NCBI GenBank assembly: GCA_030295235.1
Contig: AP026158.1
Span: forward strand, 1-64,000
Reading direction: 5' to 3'
DNA: 64,000 nucleotides
DNA from: Fistulifera solaris
Lineage: Eukaryota; Bacillariophyta; Bacillariophyceae; Naviculales; Stauroneidaceae
Shown: positions 55,890 through 64,000 of the stretch, piece after piece
Layout: each line of letters begins with the position of its first letter
Numbering within the stretch: position 1 is the stretch's first letter
Notes under the pieces: model-generated
The model's input: the letters and a program-made list of their open reading frames with translations, nothing else
Told to the model about the DNA's origin: nothing
Database searches by the model: none
Position numbers and translations under genes: made by a program

Positions 55890-57002
55890 CTACTTAAAGT
55901 CTTCCGTGTATCCCAGTGCTTGTATCAGTTTCTTGATTCGTCGAGCGTATTCGTTTGAAAAGTCTGACATGGTGAGAGTGACGTTCTGATTGATTTTGTA
56001 CTGCGTCGAGATCATGGGCTGCTGCAGCAGTTCGTTGTCACGACATTTTTGAGCGACTTGAGGAACCGTTGATGAATCATTGAGAAATCCCGCCAGGGCG
56101 GCGACTTGACATGGCGATGTTTCTTCCACACGGTACCAATGAACAATGTCCCCTCGTTGATGCGCCAGTAACATGGCTTGACTGTATTCCAACACGTAGT
56201 AAGCCACCCATTCAAGACACGTGTTGGGTTTTTGTTTGGAGGGAAATAAGGCCTCCACAAAAGTCACTAAAGACGGATGTACCGATTTGCCATTACAAAA
56301 TTTCGCCGTCAACGATTCCATCGTCCGCAGAGGATGTCGCACTTGCCACAAGGTGACCCTAAACGGTGTTTCGCAGTGATGATTCGGACGTTGCGTGCAA
56401 CCCCATTCGCGTTGCAGCACTTCAAAACAGGATTTCATCCAACACGCCGACCAAGTTTGCCACGAGGAACACGATTGCGCCGCATACATGCGGGGATGAA
56501 AGCCCATGTTTTGGGTAAAATTGACGCACAGGGGTGCCATCCGCTCAATCGAGGCGGGTGGAGACAGAAAACGGATGCCGTGAAACCACGAAACGGTTCC
56601 ATCCCGACAAAAGTACGACGTCGAGTCGGAAACTTCGTGCTGAACTTCCAACCCGAAGTGAGTCGATAGTTCGTGTGCGACTTGCGTCGTTCCGCTGCTC
56701 ATCGTTCCGACGATTAATACTTGTCGAGGTTCGGTGATCGCTAGAGCGGGTCGGAGAGTCGCGAACGGACTGAGCAATTCGGGGCGTTGCAGAAGGACGT
56801 AATGATACGCATGGTAAAGTAAGTAAGGAATCATAACATACGGCAGTACGACAATCAACGGATGTCCCCAGAAGATTTGCGAAAGCGTTTTTTCGTCTGT
56901 AGATTGCCGCGGTTCACTTGATGATGCGTTGTTGCGTATGGCGGTCGCTTCTGGCGGAGCCGTTTGTTTCTTGCCTCGACGCTGACGTGTTTTGCTACTC
57001 AT
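55890..57002 (-). CDS. Sulfotransferase-like type II membrane protein
   Basis: 370 residues. A basic N-terminus (RQRRGKKQ) and a membrane helix (~residues 50-68, IVVLPYVMIPYLLYHAYH) give a Golgi type II topology. The lumenal domain carries a 5'-phosphosulfate-binding-like P-loop, VLIVGTMSSGTTQVAHEL (residues ~95-112), and a 3'-phosphate-binding-like RHPLRTMESL (~218), as in PAPS-dependent sulfotransferases. Ten or so Cys residues suggest disulphides. The acceptor is unknown; diatom cell walls contain sulfated polysaccharide. The family assignment rests on motifs, so another nucleotide-binding Golgi enzyme is possible. Confidence 0.65.
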   Translation of the reverse strand: MSSKTRQRRGKKQTAPPEATAIRNNASSSEPRQSTDEKTLSQIFWGHPLIVVLPYVMIPYLLYHAYHYVLLQRPELLSPFATLRPALAITEPRQVLIVGTMSSGTTQVAHELSTHFGLEVQHEVSDSTSYFCRDGTVSWFHGIRFLSPPASIERMAPLCVNFTQNMGFHPRMYAAQSCSSWQTWSACWMKSCFEVLQREWGCTQRPNHHCETPFRVTLWQVRHPLRTMESLTAKFCNGKSVHPSLVTFVEALFPSKQKPNTCLEWVAYYVLEYSQAMLLAHQRGDIVHWYRVEETSPCQVAALAGFLNDSSTVPQVAQKCRDNELLQQPMISTQYKINQNVTLTMSDFSNEYARRIKKLIQALGYTEDFK

Positions 57003-57755
57003 TGATTATTTATTTAATAAAAAGAAAGGAATACACCTATAATAGTGTGTAAGGCTAACAAAATGATAAGACGAAGATCGTGTGATAGTTGCCTGTTTGA
57101 AATGGTGGCAGTGCGAAAGTTTATGCAAATGACGTATTTTTCATTACTGAAACCAGTCGTGATAAAAGGGAGTCTACATTTGAATCTATAGTTAAGACGA
57201 GAAACAACGGAAACGATTTTCATAACTAACTAAACGACAAAGACTGCAAAGGGTAGATGCAGAACTATTTCCGTTTTGCATGAAGCGACTGAGACCCACC
57301 GAAACTGCAACTAGCCTCGAAACTCAGCAACAGTCTCTCATTTTCAGGAATTTCTCCGATCATTCAGAGCCGAATCGTGGTCTTTTTCAACAATTCTTGT
57401 TTTCGCCATCGGCTGATGATGAACCGTCCCACATTATTATCCTGAAACAACTTTACGATAGTCGAGTGACTGTCTCATCATCGCTGGCATGAATGGAATA
57501 CCAGTATATTACACGAAACCACTTATCATTCGTGACGTAGTTCCTTCTACACCTTGGGATTATAGTCTAATGTGAATGTCGGGACAATTCAACGCAAATA
57601 ATTGAGAGATTTATCGCAAATACTAAATACTCTGCAATTGTTGGAGAATGTTCCATCTCAGCAAAAGTACGAACGTTATATAAATGCTCAGTGTGATAAG
57701 CACTTGATGCATTTTGTAGAAACGAATACCGAGACTTCTAGCGGCGAAATTTGAT
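57003..57755. other. Intergenic
   Basis: A 70-residue plus-strand frame (57280-57492) starting MKRLRPTETATSLETQQQ has no recognised domain and is left uncalled. AATTATTGAGAG-type AT-rich DNA follows. Confidence 0.35.
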
Positions 57756-60595
57756 CTAACGGCGCCTGCCCCTTTCACCATGAAGTGGTGGATCCATATA
57801 GTTTCCTCTACGTCGAGATCCATCACGCTGGGGTGGTAGCGGTGGTGGCGGACCGCGGCCCGTTCCTCCAGGCATGGGCCTGCCGTAATAGCCAGGATCT
57901 TCAAAAGGAGGATGTCCCATTCGGTCGTTCGAACGTACCAAGCCGCGCCGGTCAGGATCGGAAGAGCCTGGGCCGTAGTGACTATCAGGATTACGTGGAG
58001 GATCGCGAAATCGGTTTAGGTCTTCATCCCTTCTCGATCGGTTAGGATCATTGTCCCGGTCGCGTTCACGTCGACCATTATCCTGGCGCTCACGTTCGTA
58101 TCGTTCTCGTTGAATGTCTTTCGGTCTGGCCATGTCTCTTGAGCGATCCAAGTCATAAGGCCGGCCCAAGTCTCGTGGGCGGTCCATATCCCTCGCCCTG
58201 TCCATGTCATGGGGCCGGCCCAAGTCTCGTGGGCGGTCCATATCCCTCGCCCTGTCCATGTCATGGGGCCGGGCCAAGTCTCGTGAGCGGTCCATATCCC
58301 GTGCCCTGTCCATGTCATGGGGCCGGCCCAAGTCTCGTGGGCGGTCCATATCCCGTGCCCTGTCCATGTCATGAGGCCGCCCCATGTCTCGTGGGCGGTC
58401 CATATCCCGCGCCCTGTCTATGTCTCTGGGTCTATCCTTAAATCCAGGCCGGTCAGAGTCACGTGGGTGCTCCGTTTCCCTCGAGCGATCTATGTCATGT
58501 GGACGACGATCCATATCACGTGGTCGATTCATGTCTCTCGAACGATCCATATCACGCGGACGTTCCATGTCTCGTGGCGGTTCCATGTCTCTCAAGCGAT
58601 CCATACCACGACGACGATCCAAATCGCGTGGTCGGTCCATATCCCTCGAACGATCTATGTCATGTGGTCGGTCTTTGTCCCTTGGGCGATTTATATCGCG
58701 CGGTCTGTCCATCTCTCTCGAGCGATCTCCATCCCTCAATCGACCATAATCATTATCAACTGGTCGATCGATCTTGTAGTCCCTGCGTCGATCGCCTCGA
58801 TTCTTTCGCTTCTTCTTTCGACTGCCACTGCGTGATCGCGACACATCGTCTCCTTCGCGAGAGTTGCGACGACCATCGGAGTCTCGTTTTTGCTTTTTGT
58901 TTGTATGACTGTTTCCGTCCTCTTCCCCTTCTTCCTTATCCGAATTAAGCGGATCATGATGATTGCGCTGTTGCTTTTTCGACGACTTGTCGCGATTTCG
59001 TTTATTATTGCTATCCCGAGACAGATCCGTGTCGGAATGGCCGCGACTTTTCAATACGCTGGCATTCTTGATACCAGCATTACCATGCTTGCTTTTGAAA
59101 TTACTAGAGTTAGGAAGCGCCAATTCAACTGCGGAGATTGATTTCGATATTGGTTCTTTTTGTTGAAATCCTTCCTGCACCACGCGTTTCATCAGTGATT
59201 GATACACTCTGTCGAACTTAGCCTGCGCTTCGTCCGGAGTCCGTCCTTTCAACAGCGCTTCTTCTTTGGCCTGTTCTGCCGCTGCCTTGGCTTCCTTGCG
59301 TTTCTTTTTGGTTTGAAATTCATGAAAATGCACACCTTCATCTTCAAAGATGCGTCCTAATTGCGCTGGATCTTGGGGTGCAACTGGCTCCAACCAAAAG
59401 TACTTGTGCTGCAAGGCGTTTGCTGCCGAAACTCGTTTTCGTGGATCCCATTCGAGCATACGTTCTAGTAATGCCAAGGCAGATTCGGGTATTTTGCTTT
59501 CGTATTTGAGTTTGAGTCGATTCGGCAGGTGTTTTGGTACCGTCATTCCTGACGCGTTCCTTTTGGGGTCCTTTTTCAACTGATTTTGCATGTAATCCCA
59601 AGTATCGTCCGCTGGCGTCCCCATCATATTTAATATAAGTTGGAATTGATCCAGTTCTGTCTTTCCCGGAAACAGAGGTTTTCCTAAAAAAAGTTCGGCC
59701 AAAATACATCCGACCGACCAAATATCGACCGCTGGTCCATATTCTTGTGTACCGACAAGAATTTCGGGGGGCCTGTACCACAGCGTAATCACCTTGTTGG
59801 TCAGTAAGAGCGTGTCATTGCTGTTGCTGTTGGAAGATTTACCTCCGCCCAAAGACGACGACGATGATGATGACACGGACTGATAGATAGGCGGTTCGAT
59901 GGACCGCGCCAAGCCAAAATCCGCCAATTTCAATCGAAAATGATTGTCCAGCAAGATATTACTGCTCTTGATATCGCGATGAATGTACTTGTGTTGATGT
60001 AGATACGACAGGGCCTGCAGCAGTTGCTGTATGATGCATTTGATTTGTACCGACGTGAAAGGGTGACCAATATCCAGTAAACCCGATAAATCGTGTGGCA
60101 AATACTCCAACACCAAAAACAAGTTTCCCTTGTACTTTTCGCGAACATCAATTACCAACGGCTTGTCAGGCTTGGATGAAGAGGGCACGAGCGGTTCATC
60201 TTCGGGATCTAAATGCTCAACACCTTTACTGGTAACGACTTCGATTAAACGTAACAGATTCGGATGCTGCAAACGTTTCAATATTTTGATTTCTCGTATT
60301 TGTTGCAACGAGGTGCCCATGGTAGTTTGTGTATGCAGATGCGGACGTAACTTTTGAGAGCAACGACTTGCTGTGTATCTTTGCAATACGCGCTATACAC
60401 TTCTCCATACGTTCCTGAACCGATCTTGGACGTCAAATCGTAGTGTGCTAAGGTACGAGTCATTCGATTTCGATGATTCCAGAGGTTGTTGTCATCGTGT
60501 GATGTTGCCGTATCGGGTGTTATCGTATTATTGTGATGTAATTGACCGGAAGACGGCGGTTGGCCGCTTAAATTCGAAGGGTGATTGTAAGACAT
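57756..60595 (-). CDS. CDK9/CDK12-like kinase with long RD-repeat tail
   Basis: About 946 residues. Kinase domain: YDLTSKIGSGTYGEVYSAY (Gly loop), VALK, a C-helix LQQIREIKILKRL in place of PITAIRE, HRDIKSSNILLD, DFGLAR, an inserted Ser/Asn stretch in the activation segment, then WYRPPEILVG and DIWSVGCILAEL. These place it with the transcriptional CDKs that phosphorylate the RNA polymerase II tail. The C-terminal ~400 residues are Arg/Asp/Ser-rich (RSRSGSRKKKRKNR, then many RDxDRPRD units), analogous to the RS domain of CDK12/13. A missing base in the T run at 60352-60355 (A run in the gene) breaks VALK; adding it gives VALKKLRPHLHTQ. No intron needed. Confidence 0.88.
58131..58425 (-). repeat. 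54-bp in-frame minisatellite (18-residue RD units)
   Basis: Within the kinase gene, GGGGCCGGCCCAAGTC recurs at 58211, 58265 and 58319, a strict 54-bp period, with diverged units on either side. Each unit encodes 18 residues (RDMDRARDMDRPRDLGRPHD-like). Looser 18-bp units (RDMDRP) continue to ~58740. Multiple-of-three periodicity keeps the frame. Confidence 0.85.
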
Positions 60596-60818
60596 GATGT
60601 TAATGATATGATGAAATGAGGAATGAGAGAACGATGGTACCAGGTAATAGATAAAGGAAACGAAGAGCAATCGAATTAAAAAGCAGTGGCGTTTTGCGCA
60701 GAACTTGCCTCGATTGCCGTGTGCCGTGTGCCATGTGCGAGGGCGAGGTACAGACGCACCTCCCGGATCCCGGATTTTCTGACTGGGGACTGGGGACTGG
60801 GGACGCGAAGACACCACA

Positions 60819-60940
60819 TGCCCAGGATTTCTGGGCACATCAAAAGATTGCACACTCAGATTTTCTGGAAAATTGAAAACACCGCACTCCCAGATTTTCT
60901 GGGTACACGAAACCACCACACTCCCAGATTGTCGGGACAT
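60819..60940. repeat. Tandem array of CCCAGATTTTCTGGG hairpin units (copy 2)
   Basis: Four units at ~60821, 60856, 60889 and 60923, period ~34 bp. Each has the inverted repeat CCCAGA/TCTGGG (second and fourth imperfect) and a spacer of type ACACGAAACCACCACACT. Cleaner than the array at 24.1 kb. Confidence 0.8.
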
Positions 60941-61016
60941 ATGAAAATATCACATGCTACATTTAGAATAGCATGACATGATTAACTAGCAACTTTAATC
61001 GAAGCGCAACAAGGCA

Positions 61017-61154
<138 letters not shown>

Positions 61155-61487
61155 CAGTCGTTGATGAGTGATGAGACTCCGTTTCATCCAAAAATCCCAA
61201 CCGAACCAAAGTCGTCGCATCGGTGCCTCGCGATGGTTTTGCGAGAGTTATGAGATTCCAAATTCCCTGCTGTCAAAGAGGGAGAATGGAGAATGGAGAA
61301 AAGATAAAAGGATCTCGCCTGCCCTCGCTCGTGTTGCCGCGCGTGTTTTTTTTCTCGTTTATCGCTTCGCATCATCGTGTCACCACATTGAGCCATCACT
61401 GTGCTATTGTGGTTGAATTCCTCCATTCCTTCGACACCCAAGCAATATTGTTACTCTTCAAGTGAAATACGTTTATTCCTCACAATC

Positions 61488-61998
61488 ATGTTAATGACTT
61501 CCCGTACTTCTCTTCTTCGCGTCGCGACGACGTGGTCGATGATGATTCGTCCGGCCATGGCTACTCCGGCGACCACCGCTCGTTGGTTGACGATTTCCGA
61601 TACGTATTCGAAAAAGGTACGTTCATGTGCTCAAGTATGTGATTGTAGAAAGAAAAAATCGTAATATGTTTGCACGAGGTATCTTGTCGCGTCTTACGTA
61701 AATGTGAAAATTCTGCTTTGTTTGATCGTCGCAAGAGACCGTAGGCGCGCACTGACTCTCACCCACTACACACGAACAGGAACGAGTGGAAGAAGATCGA
61801 TACATGCGAGAACAAGAGAAAAAGTTCTTTGAGCAAAAGAAGAAAGAAACGGCAAATATGCAGCAAAAAGAAATGGATGAATTTCAAGCCAAGATTGCTC
61901 CAGCCATGGCGGAAGCCCATTCGATCTTGAAACAGACTGGGAATGATGTGAGCGACAAAGGTTTGGAAGCCTTAGCGCGATGGAAGTTGGGATTGTAA
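61488..61998 (+). CDS. Mitochondrial F1-ATPase inhibitor (IF1-like)
   Basis: Two exons, 115 residues. Exon 1 (61488-61616) encodes an Arg/Thr/Ser-rich presequence (MLMTSRTSLLRVATTWSMM) of mitochondrial type. The intron is 61617-61779 (163 bp, GTACGT..CGAACAG). Exon 2 starts ERVEEDRYMREQEKKFFEQ, which matches the core of the IF1 inhibitory helix (AEEDRYFREKxxEQL in animals), followed by a Lys/Gln/Glu helix likely to dimerise. IF1 blocks ATP hydrolysis by the mitochondrial F1 motor when the membrane potential falls. The C-terminus (AHSILKQTGNDVSDKGLEAL) differs from the animal His-rich coiled coil. Assignment rests on the short core motif, presequence and size. Confidence 0.7.
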
Positions 61999-62185
61999 GG
62001 GAACAGAATTGGGTTTGCTTGCAATCAAATCTACATTGAACTTTAAACAGTTTGTTTCGTCAAGACGACTGTCTTCCACAATTTAGTGAACTGGGCTGCA
62101 ACATTCTCAACAGCTTGTCTACATTGTAGTCTAGCAACAATATAGACTAGCTCGTCACTATTATTTTAGGACAATCACTTTTGTA

Positions 62186-63763
62186 TTAGTGCGACAACAA
62201 AGTCAACGTCCTGGATGAATACACAACAAAGGCCGTAGAGAGAATTAACACGAATGTGATCATTTCAAACAAGGCGCGAGCATCCTTCCCGTGCAAAATG
62301 TATCCCGACAGGAGAGGGAAGATGATGCGCGCCAATGATCCTGCGGAAGCGAACCAGCCCTGTAGTGTTCCCTGAGGTCGTCGTCCTATCACTGGCGTAG
62401 AAGGAAGCAGAATACTGATGAGACATTTTCGTTTTCGACGCCTCGTTTTTCGTTCCTTCTTGGTCTTACCTTTGGAAAATAGACCAATCACAGCCGTATG
62501 CCCGATGGGATATCCTATCGAGTACATGAGAAAGATCGAAACGCAATACTTCCAGGATGAATTTGCTGCGTCGTCACTGTACACAACATAATCATCATAC
62601 AGGGATTGCTCGGGTTCGTTCAACGTCATGAACAAAGCCGAGCTCAGTGACATGATTAGTATTCCTCCCGCAATCAATTGAACATCAGACAACAGCTGAG
62701 ACAGATATCCCATACTCAACAAACTGGCGACACCACAAGCACCGCAAATTCCCACCCAAAGACCAGCACGGGTGGAGAGCAAACCGAAATGCGATTCGGC
62801 GATTTTGATGCCCAGTGTTTCAAACGCAGCAATGGATCCCTTGGTACTGATATTCAGTAGCATACACCCCAGTATACAACAATCGTAGATCGATAAGCCA
62901 ATGACCGGGACAATTTCATTCGCGACACGCTCGATTTCTTGTCGTCGTTCCGATTTCTTCTTGGGGGGAACATCAACTTCGGATTCTGGCATCTGGTCCA
63001 TGCGCACTCGTCCTTGAAAGAATGTCAGTAGAATGGCAATGGTTCCCAGAACAATAAATCCCATAAACAACGCCGGAGCGGTAAACATATTGAGAAAGCC
63101 CGTGGCATCACGGAAAATGTAGTTGAAAAAGGCACCGGCAATCGGTGTGACGGTGAAACCAGCGTATTGCATGGCCGTCAGCCAAGCCATGTAAGTCGTA
63201 CGGTCGCGTTGGGGAGTAATTTCGGCAACAAAGGCACGGGACACCCCCAACGTACCAGAACCGACTCCCAAAACCGTTTGTGCGGCCAGCAAGCATTCGG
63301 GTCGTCCTACCAAATATGTGACTGCGTAGAGCAAAGTCCCCAGAAACAAAAGAGAACAAGAGATCAGAAGCGTTTTCGTATAGCCGATTGTATGCGACCA
63401 GCTACCAAAAACTGGATTGACCAATATCCTTCCAAAGGAAAAAGCGGCAACGGCATATCCCAAGGTTACCGCCGAACCTCCCAAATGTTCGACAAACAAC
63501 CAGAGCGATGGAAAAAAGACACCGCGTGTCATATCACCGAGAAATATAACTAAGCAAATGCAAGCAAATCCGGTAGGATCGTATATACCTTCTGCCGATA
63601 GCACAGAAGAGGCAATGCTCGGCGCCAAACTAAAGTCATCGTGATTGTCTTCTAGTGAATCATTCTCCATATTTCGGTAGCCTGTCTCGACGTTTTCAGA
63701 TTTCTTTCGATCATGATTGTTTATCGAGTGCAGATTTGAGCTATTGTTGTTGAGTGTTGTCAT
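62186..63763 (-). CDS. MFS transporter with stop-free intron
   Basis: Major-facilitator protein, about 499 residues after splicing. A hydrophilic N-terminus (~60 residues, Asn/Ser/Asp-rich) precedes twelve helices; the loop after helix 2 (SFGRILVNPVFGSWSHTIGY) has the MFS G-x-x-x-D/R pattern in degenerate form. Read straight, the protein contains a basic insert, KTKKERKTRRRKRK, between helices. The DNA at 62392-62469 is a GT-AG intron (78 bp, GTAAGA..TACGCCAG) without a stop and divisible by three. Removing it gives FSKVIGRRPQGTLQGWFASAG, the loop seen in the SPX-MFS/CLN7-like branch. Substrate unknown; N-terminal Asn/Ser region may be cytosolic. Confidence 0.82.
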   Translation of the reverse strand: MTTLNNNSSNLHSINNHDRKKSENVETGYRNMENDSLEDNHDDFSLAPSIASSVLSAEGIYDPTGFACICLVIFLGDMTRGVFFPSLWLFVEHLGGSAVTLGYAVAAFSFGRILVNPVFGSWSHTIGYTKTLLISCSLLFLGTLLYAVTYLVGRPECLLAAQTVLGVGSGTLGVSRAFVAEITPQRDRTTYMAWLTAMQYAGFTVTPIAGAFFNYIFRDATGFLNMFTAPALFMGFIVLGTIAILLTFFQGRVRMDQMPESEVDVPPKKKSERRQEIERVANEIVPVIGLSIYDCCILGCMLLNISTKGSIAAFETLGIKIAESHFGLLSTRAGLWVGICGACGVASLLSMGYLSQLLSDVQLIAGGILIMSLSSALFMTLNEPEQSLYDDYVVYSDDAANSSWKYCVSIFLMYSIGYPIGHTAVIGLFSKGKTKKERKTRRRKRKCLISILLPSTPVIGRRPQGTLQGWFASAGSLARIIFPLLSGYILHGKDARALFEMITFVLILSTAFVVYSSRTLTLLSH

Positions 63764-64000
63764 GGTCGTCTCCCCATTTTTTTATGAGAAACGTCAGATC
63801 ACGGAATATATTTAACGACAGCTTGAATGTTAGAAGGTGGGCTGACTTTTTTCCCTCCAACAGTGTGAGTTTTCAGTAAGTAGTAAGTCACTAGTCCATT
63901 TAGTCCCTAGCTACTGGAAGCCCCTTTCCAACGTCCAACTCACACTCACAATCATAAAAATTAATCATACGTTCATGGTAGTACCCTGGTACATGTATTG
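63764..64000. other. Upstream region of MFS transporter, window end
   Basis: 237 bp with AGTAAGTAGTAAGTCACTAG and TAGTCCATTTAGTCCCTAG short repeats. No further gene begins before the window ends. Confidence 0.4.

Noticed and set aside
58139-58948. Long plus-strand frames opposite the kinase tail (SRGRSMSR.. and GGPYPSPCPCHG.. types)
   Set aside because: They mirror the RD-repeat on the minus strand; the kinase frame carries conserved domains and these do not.

Overview
This window is the left end of a eukaryotic chromosome, most likely from a diatom. The inference rests on five things: a telomere of (CCCTAA)n at bases 1-846 reading inward; densely packed genes with one to three short GT-AG introns (64-163 bp); plastid presequences of the signal-peptide plus ASAFAP-like type (AF/F motifs) on several proteins; two divergent heat-shock-factor genes; and algal families (CruP, receptor-type cyclase-phosphodiesterase, LGDNP-motif protein). 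A pennate diatom such as Phaeodactylum tricornutum fits best, but no database search was possible.

Layout. 1-3.8 kb: telomere, then gene-poor subtelomere with interstitial telomeric motifs, a ~270-bp direct duplication and a broken RusA-like nuclease. 3.8-10 kb: a cytochrome P450 and a large phospholipase-C-like protein. 10.4-17.5 kb: two plastid EGY-like site-2 proteases in tandem with a decayed DUF285 gene between them. 18.4-23.9 kb: a heat shock factor, a Doa1/PLAA protein (minus), a small LRR-like gene and a plastid-type SET protein. 24.7-28.4 kb: a membrane nucleotide cyclase fused to a class I phosphodiesterase. 30-35.8 kb: a CruP-like plastid flavoprotein converging on a CER1/WAX2-like alkane enzyme. 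37-41.1 kb: two tandem TauE/SafE transporters. 42.6-48.9 kb: small and secreted proteins including an M43 metalloprotease. 50.6-57 kb: a prion-like RGG/Q-rich protein, a second heat shock factor and a sulfotransferase-like protein. 57.7-63.8 kb: a CDK9/12-like kinase with an RD-repeat tail, a mitochondrial ATPase inhibitor IF1 and an MFS transporter.

Reading guide. Many conserved genes are broken by single-base length changes in homopolymer runs (at least nine clear cases). The lost frame continues perfectly on the other side. This looks like an incompletely polished long-read assembly more than mass gene death, so gene spans are given across such breaks. Different from that are the DUF285 gene (in-frame stops from substitutions) and the subtelomeric nuclease, which look truly decayed.

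There is no operon-like pathway cluster. Recurrent themes are plastid membrane maintenance (EGY pair, CruP, SET protein), lipid and second-messenger signalling (PLC-like, cyclase-PDE) and transcription control (HSFs, CDK). The most unusual items are a PLC-like protein that lost most of its catalytic residues while gaining a ~640-residue coiled coil between its X and Y halves; a stop-free, frame-preserving intron that splits the zinc site of the M43 protease; and two dispersed palindrome-based repeat families in the intergenic DNA.
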